NCBI RefSeq assembly: GCF_014646235.1
Contig: NZ_BMNB01000029.1
Span: forward strand, 1 to 64,000
Direction: 5' to 3'
Length of the DNA: 64,000 nt
Source: Micromonospora sonchi
GTDB taxonomy: Bacteria; Actinomycetota; Actinomycetes; Mycobacteriales; Micromonosporaceae
Notes under the pieces: model-generated
The model's database searches: none
The model's input: only the letters and a program-made list of their open reading frames with translations
What the model was told of the DNA's origin: nothing
Position numbers and translations under genes: made by a program
In this document: one piece after another, positions 7,065 to 16,541 of the stretch
Position numbering within the stretch: position 1 is the first letter of the stretch
How the letters are laid out: the number at the start of each line of letters is the position of its first letter

Positions 7065-7742
7065 CTATGGGGACGTCGCGGGGCTGATCAGCCCTGTCTG
7101 GTAGGCGAGGACGACGGCCTGGACGCGGTCGCGGAGTCCGAGCTTGGCCAGAATGTGGGCGACGTGGGTTTTGACGGTCGCTTCGGAGACGGTGAGGCGG
7201 TCGGCGATCTCGGCGTTGTTGAGGCCCTCGGCCAGCAGGTGCAGGACTTCGAGTTCGCGTGCGGTCAGGGCAGCCAGGTCGCGGGGGAGCGGGGACGTCT
7301 CGCTGTTGCCGCGGCGGGCGAATCGTTCGACGAGACGGCGGGTGATCGCGGGCGCGAGGAGCGCGTCGCCGGTGCGGACCAGCCGGACGGCGGCGAGCAG
7401 GTGTTCGGGGCTGACGTCCTTGAGGAGAAACCCGCTGGCTCCGGCGGTCAGCGCCGCGTAGACGTACTCGTCGAGGTCGAAGGTGGTCAGCATGATCACG
7501 CTTGGCTGGTCGGCGGCGGCGTCGGTGAGGATGCGTCGGGTGGCCTCCAGGCCGTCCAGTTCGGGCATTCGGATGTCCATGAGGACCACGTCGGGGCGGG
7601 TGCGTCGGACCGCGTCGACCGCCTCGCTGCCGTTGGTGGCCTCGGCGACCACGTCGATGCCGTCGCTGGCCAGGATCATCCGGAAGCCGGCCAGGACCAG
7701 CGCCTGATCGTCGGCGATCACGACGCGTGGTGGCACGGTCAC
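7065..7742 (-). CDS. NarL/FixJ-type response regulator
   Basis: The product is 225 aa. The receiver domain spans about residues 1-120 with the acidic pair (IADDQ), phospho-acceptor Asp in VVLMDIRMPELDG, and the conserved Lys in GFLLKDVSP. A LuxR-type helix-turn-helix covers about residues 150-215 (LTARELEVLHLLAEGLNNAE). It is a DNA-binding output regulator. GTG 7742 overlaps the stop of the histidine kinase gene (GTGA), so the pair is co-translated. The ABC exporter genes at 9279-12343 are divergent and are the likely target, an inference from position. Confidence 0.93.
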   Translation of the reverse strand: MTVPPRVVIADDQALVLAGFRMILASDGIDVVAEATNGSEAVDAVRRTRPDVVLMDIRMPELDGLEATRRILTDAAADQPSVIMLTTFDLDEYVYAALTAGASGFLLKDVSPEHLLAAVRLVRTGDALLAPAITRRLVERFARRGNSETSPLPRDLAALTARELEVLHLLAEGLNNAEIADRLTVSEATVKTHVAHILAKLGLRDRVQAVVLAYQTGLISPATSP

Positions 7743-9082
7743 GGGGCCTCCAGGGGGATCTGCGCGTGGACGCGGTAGCCGCCGGTGGGACGCGGCCCGG
7801 CGTGCAGGCTTCCACCGTAAACGGCGAGCCGTTCCTGGAGCCCGATCAACCCGCGCCCGCTGCCGGTCGCTGCCGGCCCGCCCGGTGCGCCGCCGGTGTT
7901 GACCACCTCCACGCCCAGGTGGCCGGCGTGGTAGTCGACGACGACGGTCGCGGACGCGCCGGCCGCGTGCCTGACGGTGTTGGTCAGCGCCTCCTGCACC
8001 ACCCGGTAGGCCGCCAACTGGATCCCGGCCGGCACCGGACGTGGCGGCTCGGCCACACGCAGATCGACCGGTACGCCGCTGGCCCGTACCCCGGCGACGA
8101 GCGCGTCGAGCCGGTCGAGGTCGGGTTGGGGTGTGAGGTCGGCGGTGCCGGCCGGGTCGGCGCCGTCGGCGTGCATCGTCAGCAGCCCCATCACGTGGCG
8201 CAGCTCCGACATCGCCGCCCGGCCGCCGGTCTCGACCGCGAGCAACGCCTCGCGGGCCTGCTCCTGGTCGGCCGCCATCACCCGGCGAGCGGCGCCGGCC
8301 TGGATGATCATCATGCTGACGTTGTGGGTCACGACGTCGTGCAGTTCCCGGGCGATGCGGGCGCGTTCCTGCTCGGCGGCGCGGCGTAGCGCCTCCTGCC
8401 GTTCGCGTCGCAGCGCGTCCGTCCGCGCGCGTTCCTCCTCGGCCCGGCGTCGCCACCTGCGTAGCCCGTCGGTCGCGATGGCGATGGGGATCAGCACCAG
8501 GAACGGGACGGCGTCGGTGGAGACGGTCGGCAGCGTCGACGATGACTGGATCTGTTGGTACAGCAGGGCCGCTGCGGACTGGCTCGCCAGCGCGGGCAGG
8601 CGGTACGGGCTGTAGACCGCGGCGCTGTACGCGGCGATGACGCAGACGTAGAACGAGAACCGCAGCGTGGCGCGGTCATCCGTCACCATGGCCAGTACCC
8701 CGGCCGTGCCCATGACGGTCCAGAGTGCCGCCAACGGATAGCGGCGACGCACCACCAGTGGCACCGCGATGAGCAGCATCACGATCACCCAGATGAGGTG
8801 ATGTTGGGCCAGCGCCCCGACGTTCGCATCGAGGGTGTCCGCCGGGTCCAGCGGGATCGGCGGCGCGGGCAGTTCCGGCCTGATGGTGCCCCCGCTGAGG
8901 GCGGGGGAGGGCACGCCGTAGCTGGCCTGGATCGCGACGAGACCGAAACCGAGCGCGAGGACCCCGTCGAAAACCTGGGCGCGCCAGGAGGGCCGCGGCA
9001 ATGGACCCGATGGCCGGAGCAGCTGGCTCAGCCACCCCCGCAGCTGGGGTGCCATCGTTGCCGTCTCCGTCACCCGACCCAT
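7739..9082 (-). CDS. Membrane histidine kinase (HisKA_3 type)
   Basis: The product is 447 aa from ATG 9082; ATG 9055 is nearly as good and has GGAG upstream. The N-terminal half (about residues 35-190) has about five hydrophobic segments. A dimerisation and phosphoacceptor helix follows (RARIARELHDVVTHNVSM, His near residue 247), then a GHKL ATPase with the N box (VVQEALTNTVRHA) and G box (GSGRGLIGLQERL). It belongs to the DesK/LiaS-like group that pairs with NarL-type regulators. It probably senses membrane or antibiotic stress given the neighbouring exporter, though the signal is not shown by sequence. Confidence 0.92.
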   Translation of the reverse strand: MGRVTETATMAPQLRGWLSQLLRPSGPLPRPSWRAQVFDGVLALGFGLVAIQASYGVPSPALSGGTIRPELPAPPIPLDPADTLDANVGALAQHHLIWVIVMLLIAVPLVVRRRYPLAALWTVMGTAGVLAMVTDDRATLRFSFYVCVIAAYSAAVYSPYRLPALASQSAAALLYQQIQSSSTLPTVSTDAVPFLVLIPIAIATDGLRRWRRRAEEERARTDALRRERQEALRRAAEQERARIARELHDVVTHNVSMMIIQAGAARRVMAADQEQAREALLAVETGGRAAMSELRHVMGLLTMHADGADPAGTADLTPQPDLDRLDALVAGVRASGVPVDLRVAEPPRPVPAGIQLAAYRVVQEALTNTVRHAAGASATVVVDYHAGHLGVEVVNTGGAPGGPAATGSGRGLIGLQERLAVYGGSLHAGPRPTGGYRVHAQIPLEAP

Positions 9083-9278
9083 TCTGGCCCTGCGCCACGG
9101 CCGACGGCGTCGGCCGGAAGAATCATGGGGCTCACGCCGGAAGCGTAGGCCGTGAGGATGACACCCCTCGGCTTCATCCCGCGAGGCTGCCGAAGATCGC
9201 TCGCCGGGCCGACGCGTCCGGACGCCGGCCGCGCCTAGCGTCGTCCACCAGCACATCAGCAAGCCGAGGGAGACGACA

Positions 9279-9983
9279 ATGACCGTGCCAGCCATCGAGC
9301 TGCACGACGTGACGCGACGATACGACGACGGGCCACCCGCACTGCATGACACGACACTGAGCGTCGCGCCCGGCGAGGCGGTCGCCATCCTCGGACCGTC
9401 CGGCAGCGGCAAGTCCACGCTGCTCAACCTGATCGCGGGTCTGGACCGGCCGAGCGGCGGCACCGTGACCGTGGACGGCGTACGCGTCGACAAGCTCAAC
9501 GAGACGGGTTCGGCCCGCTACCGGCGCGCGAAGATCGGCATGGTGTTCCAGTTCTTCAACCTGCTCGACGACCTGACCGTCATCGACAACGTCGTCCTGC
9601 CCGCGCAACTGTCCGGCGTGACGCGCAGTGCGGCCCGCCTCCGCGCGGCCGAGCTGCTCGACGCGCTCGGCGTCGCCCGGCACGCCGCGGCCTATCCGGG
9701 CCGGCTCTCCGGCGGCGAACGGCAACGCGTCGCCGTGGCCAGAGCGCTGATGAACCGGCCGACGCTGTTGCTGGCCGACGAACCGACCGGCGCGCTCGAC
9801 ACCGCCTCCGGCGAGGAGGTCAAGCGGCTGTTCAACGACCTGCACGCCGACGGCCAGACGATCGTCCTGGTCACCCACGACCTGCCGTTGGCGGAGTCGT
9901 GCGCAACCCGCACGATCCGGCTCGTGGACGGCCGGGTCGTCGCCGACGATGTTCGCGCCGTCACGACGGGGCGGGGCCGATGA
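9279..9983 (+). CDS. ABC transporter ATP-binding protein (MacB/LolD type)
   Basis: The product is 234 aa. It has Walker A (GPSGSGKST, about residues 40-48), Q-loop (FQFFNLLDDLTV), signature (LSGGERQRVAVARAL), Walker B (LLLADEPTGALD) and the switch His (LVTHDLPLA). The GALD after Walker B and the Q-loop are typical of FtsX-type exporters. GAGGGAG precedes ATG 9279. The stop overlaps the permease start (ATGA). It is divergent from the kinase/regulator pair across a 196-bp gap that must hold both promoters. Confidence 0.95.
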   Translation: MTVPAIELHDVTRRYDDGPPALHDTTLSVAPGEAVAILGPSGSGKSTLLNLIAGLDRPSGGTVTVDGVRVDKLNETGSARYRRAKIGMVFQFFNLLDDLTVIDNVVLPAQLSGVTRSAARLRAAELLDALGVARHAAAYPGRLSGGERQRVAVARALMNRPTLLLADEPTGALDTASGEEVKRLFNDLHADGQTIVLVTHDLPLAESCATRTIRLVDGRVVADDVRAVTTGRGR

Positions 9984-12343
9984 GCGCGATGGGCCGCGTG
10001 GTGCGCTCCGGTGTGGCCCGCCGCCGGGTACAGACCGTGGTGATCGCGCTGGCCACCATGATGGCGGTGACCGCTTCGGTGCTCGGCGGGTCGCTGCTGG
10101 CCGCCTCCAGCGGGCCGTTCGACCGCGCGTTCGCCCAGCAGCACGGCGCGCACCTCACGGCGCAGTTCGACGCGGCCAGGACGACGGCCGCGCGGCTGAT
10201 GGCCTCCGCGGGGGCCACCGGGGTCATCGCGGCCGCCGGTCCGTTCCCGACCGCGACCGCCGCGCCACGCGATGTCGCCGCCGAGTTCGACCTGCCGCCG
10301 ATGACGATCGTCGGCCGTACGACGCCCGACGGAGAAGTGGACCACGTGTCGCTGAGCCAGGGACGGTGGGTGAACGGCCCCGGCCAGATCGTGCTCTCCG
10401 CCGACTACCCCGTCGGGCCGTCCCCGTTGGATACCGACCTGCGCTTTCCCGACCTGCCGGGGCAGCCGACGCTGACGGTGGTCGGCGTCGCCCGGTCGGT
10501 CGGCCGTACCGCCGACGCCTGGGCGTCACCGTCCGACGTCGCCGCCTTGACCGCACCCGATGCGACCGGCGGCTACCAGATGCTCTACCGCTTCGCCGAG
10601 GCGAGCACCGCCGCGCACGTCGAGCGGGGCCAGGCTGCGGTGCTCGCGCTCGTCGGATCGCCGGCGCTGCTGGGGGCGCAGTCATGGCTGACGATCAAGG
10701 ACGCCAGCGAACGCGAAGTCGCGCTGTTCCTGCCGTTCCTGGTCGCGTTCGGGGCACTGGGCCTGGTCATGTCCGTGCTCGTCGTCGGCACCGTGATCGC
10801 CGGCGCGGTCGGCACCGCGACGCGACGCATCGGCGTCCTCAAGGCCATCGGGTTCACTCCCGTGCAGGCCGTGCGGGCGTATGTGGCCCAGGCGCTGATT
10901 CCGGCCACGGTCGGCATCGCGGCCGGGGTCGTGGCCGGGAATCTCCTGGCCATCCCGGTGCTGGCCGACACCGATCAGCTTTACGGCACGACCACCACCG
11001 GCGTCACCTGGTGGATCGACGCCGTCGTGGTCGCCGGCGCGCTGGGCATGGTGGCGCTGACCGCGTGGGCCGCGGCGCTGCGGGCCGGCCGGCTCCGCAC
11101 CGTCGATGCGATCGCCGTCGGACGTACGCCTCGCCCCGGTCGCGGGCGATGGGCGGCCCGGCTGACCGCCCGGCTCCCGCTGCCGCGATCGGTCAGCCTC
11201 GGACTGGCCCACCCGTTCGCCCGGCCCGCCCGCGCCGCCGCGGTGCTCGCCGCGATCATGTTCGGCGCCACCACGGTCACCTTCGCCGTCGGCGTGGCCG
11301 CTTCACTGAACCGGGTGCAGATCGCCAAGGACCACGCCGCCGCCGACGTCGTCATCGACACCTTCGCGCCACCGCGCGGAACCGGCCCGGCCCCCAACAC
11401 CGCACCGCGAGCGTTGAGCGCCGACGACACCGCGAAGGTCACCACGGCGATCCAGGCGCAACCCGGGACGGCCGAGTACTACCGCGTCGCCACCACCCAG
11501 GTCGCCGTCGCCGGGATGACCGGCTTCGCCCGCCTCGACGCCTTCACCGGTGACGCCTCCTGGGGCGGCTACGAGATGATCTCCGGTAGGTGGTTCACCC
11601 GTCCCGGAGAGGTGACGGTGCCGAGCACGTTCCTGACCGCGACCGGCACCCGGATCGGCGACAGCGTCGTGCTGACCGACCACGGTAAGGCGGTGCCGGT
11701 CCGGATCGTCGGCGAGGTGCTCCACCCGACCAACAACCTGCTGGTGTTCGCCGACGCCGCGACGTTCGCCGCCACGAAACCGAACCTGACCGCCGCGAGC
11801 TACCACATCCGCCTGGCCGACGGCGTCGACGTGAGCGAATACCTCACCGGCCTGAACAGCGCGCTGGCAACCTCGGGCTTCACCGCGGCGTCGGAACAAT
11901 CCACGGGGGGCAGCAGCACCATCGTGCTTCTCGACGCGCTGGCCGCCCTGCTCACCCTGATGCTGGTCGCGGTCGCCGCCATGGGCGTGCTGAACATGGT
12001 CGTGCTCGACACCCGCGAGCGCGTCCGCGATCTCGGCATCCACAAGGCGTTGGGCATGACACCCCTCCAGACCATCGCGATGGTCATCGCGTCGGTGCTG
12101 GTGACCGGACTGGCCGGCGGCGCGATCGGCGTCACGGCCGGCGTCGCCGTGCATCGGGCGGTCACGCCCGCGATGGGCGACGCTGCCGGCACCAAACTGC
12201 CCACCTCCGTCATTGACGTCTACCAGCCGACCATGCTGCTGCTCCTCGGTCTCGGCGGCCTGCTCATCGCCGTCGCCGGCGCGTTCCTACCGGCCGGCTG
12301 GGCCGCCCGCACCCGCACCGCCGTCGCCCTGCGCACCGAGTAG
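9980..12343 (+). CDS. FtsX-like ABC exporter permease
   Basis: The product is 787 aa with the duplicated FtsX layout: an N-terminal helix (about 20-45), an extracytoplasmic domain (about 45-240), a block of three helices (about 255-380), then a second set with one helix near 425, a second extracellular domain (about 450-655) and three C-terminal helices (about 665-780). It works with the ATPase at 9279, with which it overlaps by 4 bases. MacB-type exporters of this kind export peptides or lipids or act as mechanotransducers; the substrate is unknown. Regulation by the adjacent two-component system is likely. Confidence 0.9.
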   Translation: MSAMGRVVRSGVARRRVQTVVIALATMMAVTASVLGGSLLAASSGPFDRAFAQQHGAHLTAQFDAARTTAARLMASAGATGVIAAAGPFPTATAAPRDVAAEFDLPPMTIVGRTTPDGEVDHVSLSQGRWVNGPGQIVLSADYPVGPSPLDTDLRFPDLPGQPTLTVVGVARSVGRTADAWASPSDVAALTAPDATGGYQMLYRFAEASTAAHVERGQAAVLALVGSPALLGAQSWLTIKDASEREVALFLPFLVAFGALGLVMSVLVVGTVIAGAVGTATRRIGVLKAIGFTPVQAVRAYVAQALIPATVGIAAGVVAGNLLAIPVLADTDQLYGTTTTGVTWWIDAVVVAGALGMVALTAWAAALRAGRLRTVDAIAVGRTPRPGRGRWAARLTARLPLPRSVSLGLAHPFARPARAAAVLAAIMFGATTVTFAVGVAASLNRVQIAKDHAAADVVIDTFAPPRGTGPAPNTAPRALSADDTAKVTTAIQAQPGTAEYYRVATTQVAVAGMTGFARLDAFTGDASWGGYEMISGRWFTRPGEVTVPSTFLTATGTRIGDSVVLTDHGKAVPVRIVGEVLHPTNNLLVFADAATFAATKPNLTAASYHIRLADGVDVSEYLTGLNSALATSGFTAASEQSTGGSSTIVLLDALAALLTLMLVAVAAMGVLNMVVLDTRERVRDLGIHKALGMTPLQTIAMVIASVLVTGLAGGAIGVTAGVAVHRAVTPAMGDAAGTKLPTSVIDVYQPTMLLLLGLGGLLIAVAGAFLPAGWAARTRTAVALRTE

Positions 12344-12372
12344 CCAACCGTCGGGAAGCGCCTTGGGTTTCG

Positions 12373-12409
12373 CATGATCGACCGGGGGCTTGCGCCCCGG
12401 TCGATCATG
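12373..12409 (+). terminator. Stem-loop terminator after the ABC exporter operon
   Basis: Two perfect 15-bp arms, CATGATCGACCGGGG (12373-12387) and CCCCGGTCGATCATG (12395-12409), flank a 7-base loop. It lies 30 bases after the permease stop. No T-run follows, which is usual for high-GC actinobacterial terminators. Confidence 0.7.
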
Positions 12410-12442
12410 CCCGTCTGAACACCTGACGCGCCATGCCGGATC

Positions 12443-13330
12443 ATGGGTGGGGTGGCCGAACACGTGTCAGGGGCCCAGCATGAGCCGCCCTTCGTGAAGC
12501 ACCGTGGGTTGTTGTACGCGGTCGCGTACCGGATGCTCGGCAGCGTCAAGGAAGCCGAAGACGTGGTGCAGGAGGCCTGGCTGCGGTGGAGTCGTGTCGA
12601 ACCGGCCACCGTCGTGGATGCCGAAGCCTTTCTGGTACGAGTGACCATCCGGCTGGCGATCGACCAGCTGCGCAGCGCCCGGGTGCGGCGTGAGTCGTAC
12701 GTCGGTCCGTGGCTGCCGGAGCCCATCCTCACCCGACCGGACATCGCCGACGATGTGGTCCTTGCCGATTCCGTCTCCACCGCGCTGTTGTTCGTTCTGG
12801 AGACGCTGTCTCCGTTGGAACGTGCGGTGTTCGTGCTGAACGAGGCGTTCGGATACCCGTACGCCGAGATCGCGCAGCTCCTGGGACGTGGGGTACCGGC
12901 GGTACGGCAGCTTGCGCACCGGGCCCGAAAGGCTGTCGAAGGCCGCCGGCGCCGATATGACAGTGACCCTGTGACCCGGCAGCAGGTGACCGAGCGGTTC
13001 CTGGCCGCCTGTTCCGGTGGCGACATCACCGCACTGATCGAGGTTCTGTCACCGAACGTGACGATGGTCAGTGACGGCGGCGGTCGCACCGGTGCGCCAC
13101 GCAAGCCCATCCATGGCGCGGGCCTCGTGGCCCGGGCCATCGTCGTGCTCTCCCGGCAACAGCCGGTGGGCTCGACGGCCGGGGTGCTTCACCTCAACGG
13201 TGGCCCGGGTGTCGTCGTGTGCTGTGACGGGACGGCGGTGCTCGCGATGACCCTGCACATGGTGGAGGGTCTGGTTCGGACCATTCACGTCGTCAGCAAC
13301 CCACAGAAGCTGACAGCCATAGTGCTGTGA
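12443..13330 (+). CDS. sigJ: ECF41-group sigma factor with SnoaL-like C-terminal domain
   Basis: The product is 295 aa. Sigma region 2 covers about residues 12-80 (YRMLGSVKEAEDVVQEAWLR), region 4 about 115-170 (LSPLERAVFVLNEAFGYPYA), and a SnoaL-like C-terminal domain about 175-290. All three ECF41 signatures are present: WLPEP in the linker, DGGG early in the C-terminal domain and a NPxKL motif (NPQKL) near the end. In this group the extension replaces an anti-sigma factor and controls activity. ECF41 genes are usually beside a DoxX, carboxymuconolactone decarboxylase or oxidoreductase gene, and a DoxX-like gene follows here. Confidence 0.93.
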   Translation: MGGVAEHVSGAQHEPPFVKHRGLLYAVAYRMLGSVKEAEDVVQEAWLRWSRVEPATVVDAEAFLVRVTIRLAIDQLRSARVRRESYVGPWLPEPILTRPDIADDVVLADSVSTALLFVLETLSPLERAVFVLNEAFGYPYAEIAQLLGRGVPAVRQLAHRARKAVEGRRRRYDSDPVTRQQVTERFLAACSGGDITALIEVLSPNVTMVSDGGGRTGAPRKPIHGAGLVARAIVVLSRQQPVGSTAGVLHLNGGPGVVVCCDGTAVLAMTLHMVEGLVRTIHVVSNPQKLTAIVL

Positions 13331-13423
13331 CCCAGGCCACTCGATGACGTGTCACACATCGGGGTCACCATCTCGTCCGTGAGCGACTGGTCAACCGCCA
13401 CTTCCACGCTCACGGAGACGCCG

Positions 13424-13786
13424 ATGTTCGCCATCTATCTCACGGTGACCCTGCTCGCCTCAGCCCTCAACGGTGCGGCCGCCATCGCGAACCTGGTCGG
13501 CCACGACTACCCGAAGACGGAGGCGGATCGCAATCGGGTACCCCGATCGTGGGTACGACCATTGGGAATGCTCCTGGGCGCGGGCGCGCTCGGCTTGCTG
13601 GCCGGGTTCGTCGTGCCGGTCGTGGGTACGCTCGCGGCAGCCGGTCTGGTCTTGTACTTCCTCGGCGCGCTGGGCGCACACGTGTGGGCGGGAAATTTCC
13701 GACTCGGCGCCTGGGCACTCTTCTTCGGACTCGCTCTGGCCGCACTCACCGTCAACCTCGCCTACCATCCGATCGCCTACCGGTAG
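13424..13786 (+). CDS. DoxX-like membrane protein, ECF41 partner
   Basis: The product is 120 aa with four hydrophobic segments (about residues 2-22, 45-65, 67-88, 92-112), the usual size and topology of the DoxX/DoxX-like family. ATG 13424 is preceded by GGAG; an upstream frame from 13349 lacks a good site. Position directly after an ECF41 sigma gene matches the known association of this sigma group with DoxX-type genes, so it is a likely regulatory target. The biochemical role is not defined. Confidence 0.82.
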   Translation: MFAIYLTVTLLASALNGAAAIANLVGHDYPKTEADRNRVPRSWVRPLGMLLGAGALGLLAGFVVPVVGTLAAAGLVLYFLGALGAHVWAGNFRLGAWALFFGLALAALTVNLAYHPIAYR

Positions 13787-13796
13787 GGTCGTCCGC

Positions 13797-14741
13797 GTGG
13801 ATCTGGACGACACTGCCGCCCGGCTCGGGGTACCCGTCGAGGAGGTCGATCGCGTGCACCGGCTCGCCGGTGAGCGGCCGTCGGCGCCGCTGCCCGCCAA
13901 GGCCGACGCGCCCGCGCTCCTCGACCGACTCGCGGTGCGGCCGGACGACGCCGCCGAGATCATGGCGGGTTGGCCCGACCCTGACTCCCCATTGTGGGCA
14001 CCGGAGCTGCGCTGGCTGCTCGACCGTTCGATCGCTCTGGTCCGCGCCGATCTCGGGGGCCACGAATGGCTGGCGCCCGGCCCGGCGCTACCGCGCGAAC
14101 GAGGTCCCGCCTGGCGGCATCTCTACGTGTACGCGTACCTGGCTCTGGTCGACGTGGTCAGGGGCTACCACCGCGACCACGGCGTCCCGGACTCCGTGTC
14201 CTGGGTGACCCTCGCGGACCTGGGCCGCAACCTCGCGATCGACCGGCGCATGCACCGCGAGGGCTGGCCGGTCATGCAGAGCTGGCTGACGCTGCACGCG
14301 CGTGGTGCCGTCTACGAGCTGGGCCGGCTTCAGCACCATCGCGGCGATACCGCCATCAGCCTGCACATCCCCGAGTCGGGGCCGATGACGCCGGAGGCAG
14401 TCGCGGCGTCACTCGACGAGGCCCGCGCGTTCTTCCCGCGCCACTTCCCCGACGAGCACTACACGGAGTTCTCCTGCGCCTCATGGCTGCTCGACCCGCA
14501 GCTGCGGGAATACCTGCCGGAGGACTCCAACATCGTCCGGTTCCAGCGGAGGTTCGAACTGGAGCCCTACGAGGAGACGGAAGGGCCGGACGCCGACGTC
14601 GAGGTGCTGCGGTTCGTGTTCCGCACCCTGACCACGCCGCTCGACCGGCTGCCGCGCCGCACCGCGCTCCAGCGGGCGGTCGTCGACCACCTGAAGGCCG
14701 GCCGCCACTGGCAGTGGCGCTGCGGCCGTTTTCCGATCTGA
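13797..14741 (+). CDS. Predicted acyltransferase (NAT_N plus GNAT-like C-terminal domain)
   Basis: The product is 314 aa from GTG 13797, 10 bases after the DoxX stop. It matches the two-domain actinobacterial proteins annotated as acyltransferase domain-containing: a helical N-terminal part (about 1-120) and a GNAT-like C-terminal part (about 125-310) with LADLGRNLAIDRRMHREGWP, ISLHIPESGPMTPEAV and SCASWLLDPQLREYLPEDSN. The substrate is unknown. The last residues (WQWRCGRFPI) match the family's habitual end. A strong hairpin follows the stop. Confidence 0.75.
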   Translation: MDLDDTAARLGVPVEEVDRVHRLAGERPSAPLPAKADAPALLDRLAVRPDDAAEIMAGWPDPDSPLWAPELRWLLDRSIALVRADLGGHEWLAPGPALPRERGPAWRHLYVYAYLALVDVVRGYHRDHGVPDSVSWVTLADLGRNLAIDRRMHREGWPVMQSWLTLHARGAVYELGRLQHHRGDTAISLHIPESGPMTPEAVAASLDEARAFFPRHFPDEHYTEFSCASWLLDPQLREYLPEDSNIVRFQRRFELEPYEETEGPDADVEVLRFVFRTLTTPLDRLPRRTALQRAVVDHLKAGRHWQWRCGRFPI

Positions 14742-14756
14742 TCGGAAATGCCGCCG

Positions 14757-14790
14757 GGGCGTGCGGGTGCAGACACACACCCGCACGCCC
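14757..14790. terminator. Bidirectional stem-loop between convergent genes
   Basis: Arms GGGCGTGCGGGTG (14757-14769) and CACCCGCACGCCC (14778-14790) are perfectly complementary over 13 bp with an 8-base loop. They lie between the acyltransferase stop and the minus-strand GH30 stop, so the hairpin can serve both directions. Confidence 0.75.
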
Positions 14791-14821
14791 ACCACGAGGT
14801 GATCAGGTCGCCGAGGACTGG

Positions 14822-16541
14822 TCAGGGGGTGAGCACAACGGTGGAGATGCTGCGGGCGCCGACGTTGACGCTGACCTGTCCGCCGTTCAGGCTGACCGGC
14901 TGGCTGGCCGCATTGGCGTTCTGCGAGGTGAGGTAATGCTCCGCACGGGTGATGTCCTGCGGCACCTGGATCACGGCATTGTTGACCGCGCTGGTCGAGC
15001 GGTTCAGGATCACCAGCGTGGTCTTCCCGTCACCGGAGTAGGCGGTCACCTCCAGCGGCGAGGCCTTTGAACTCTTCGTCAGGGCGACTCGCTGGTAGCC
15101 GGGGCGGACGTACTTGGCGTACTGCGAGAAGGCGTACCCGCGCTTCAGCGGAGCCCCCGCCGTGGTGCCGAAGGCCGCTTCGCCGTCGCCGATGAAGGAG
15201 TAGTAACGCTTGCCGTACCACCAGATGTAGGCGGTCCAGTTCGATTCCATCGACCTGTGGACCGTACGCATGATGTCGTCGAGCGTCTCGTTCCAGACCG
15301 CCTGGTTGCCGGGGTTGCCCCAGATGTTGGAGCCGTTGCCGTCGGCCTCGTGTAGGTTCCACTCGGTCATCCACACCGGCTTGTTGTGTTGGTCGGCCAG
15401 GGGGTACGACCGTAGCCGCCCCGAGGCCTCGGTGCCGTACAGGTGGCCGCCGATGTAGCCGATGTTGTTCCGGGCGGTCGTGTCGTTCAGGGTCGGATCG
15501 GTGTAGCTGTAGTTCAGGTTCACCGCCTCGGCGACCATCAGTCTGGTGTTCTGCACCCGCGCACCGTGGTCGCGTACGAAGTTGCGCAGTTCGGTGCCGC
15601 TCCAGTCCATCGAGTCGTAGTCCGGGTGCCAGTCCGGCTCGTTCTGCACCGAGGTGACGTCGACGGTCACCCCCTGGTCGCGCATGTACTGGACGTAGCT
15701 GTTCAGGTGGTTCGCGTAGTCGGCGTAGCGGTCGGTGCGCAACTTGCCGCCGTTGACCCGGCTGTTGTTCGTCTTCCACGCCGCCGGCGCCGTCCAGGGC
15801 GAGGCGAGGATCTTCACCCCCGATCCGGCGGACTTCGCCGTACGCAAGGCGTTCACCTGGGTCGACCACTCACCGGAGACCGGCGAGATGCCGGTACGCA
15901 CGATCGACAGCCCGAGCTGGTTGGCCCCCAACCCGACCAGCGTCTGCGTCTCAGCCGTCGACCAGGTGCCGCCCCAGATCGGCGTGGCAGCCCCGAACCC
16001 GTCGATCGTCTGATATCTGGTGGCGCTGTTGACCGTGATGTCCGCCGGCCCGGTGGGGGGCGGGTTGCTCGGCCCGGTCGTCGGCCCCGTCGTGGGCGAC
16101 GTCGTGGGCGCGGAGGTGGTCGGTGGTGGGGTGGTTGGTGTGGTGCCGCCGGTGCAGGTCACGCCGTTGAGGGCGAAGCTCGTGGGTACGGGGTTGCTGC
16201 TGGTCCATGAGCCGTTGAAGCCGAACGAGGTGGAGCCGTTGGTGGGGATGGCGCCGTTGTAGCTGACGTTCCTGGCGGTGACCGCGGCACCGCTCTGGGT
16301 CAGCGTGGTGTTCCATGCCTGTTGGACGGTCTGCCCGGCGCCGAAGGACCACGTCAACGTCCAACTGGTCAACGGATCACCCAGGTTCCTGCCACTGCGA
16401 CGACACGGCGTAGTTCACCGAACAACCCGCAGCTGCCGCGCCGGCGGGCAGTGCCACGGCGACCGCAGCCGACGCCAGGAGCATGGCACCGGCCGACACC
16501 CGAGCGGCGTTGACTCTGAGTCTTCTCTGGGCGTGTCTCAT
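14822..16541 (-). pseudogene. CBM2-GH30 xylanase gene with a frameshifting lesion in the CBM
   Basis: ATG 16541 opens a signal peptide (basic start, then an Ala/Val core ending GAAAAGC) and the first CBM2 strand ([12 protein letters not shown]), but stops at TGA 16377-16379. The downstream frame, with no start of its own having a signal sequence, continues the CBM2 ([19 protein letters not shown]) and a Pro/Thr linker. A GH30 catalytic domain follows, with acid/base Glu in VQNEPDW and nucleophile Glu in VWMTEWNLHE. GH30 enzymes of this type cut glucurono(arabino)xylan. About 12 codons that normally join SQW to NLGD are missing, shifting the frame. The secreted enzyme therefore cannot be made as read. 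The same lesion occurs in the divergent GH62 gene. Confidence 0.8.
16124..16430 (-). repeat. Inverted repeat, left arm (CBM2 coding region of the GH30 gene)
   Basis: This 306-bp stretch is the reverse complement of 16936-17241 with only about half a dozen differences (for example AGGAACG against AAAAACG, and CCGTTGACC against CCGATGACC). Both arms carry the same missing segment after TCGCAGTGGCA. The similarity ends where the linkers diverge and where the signal peptides begin. Confidence 0.85.
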
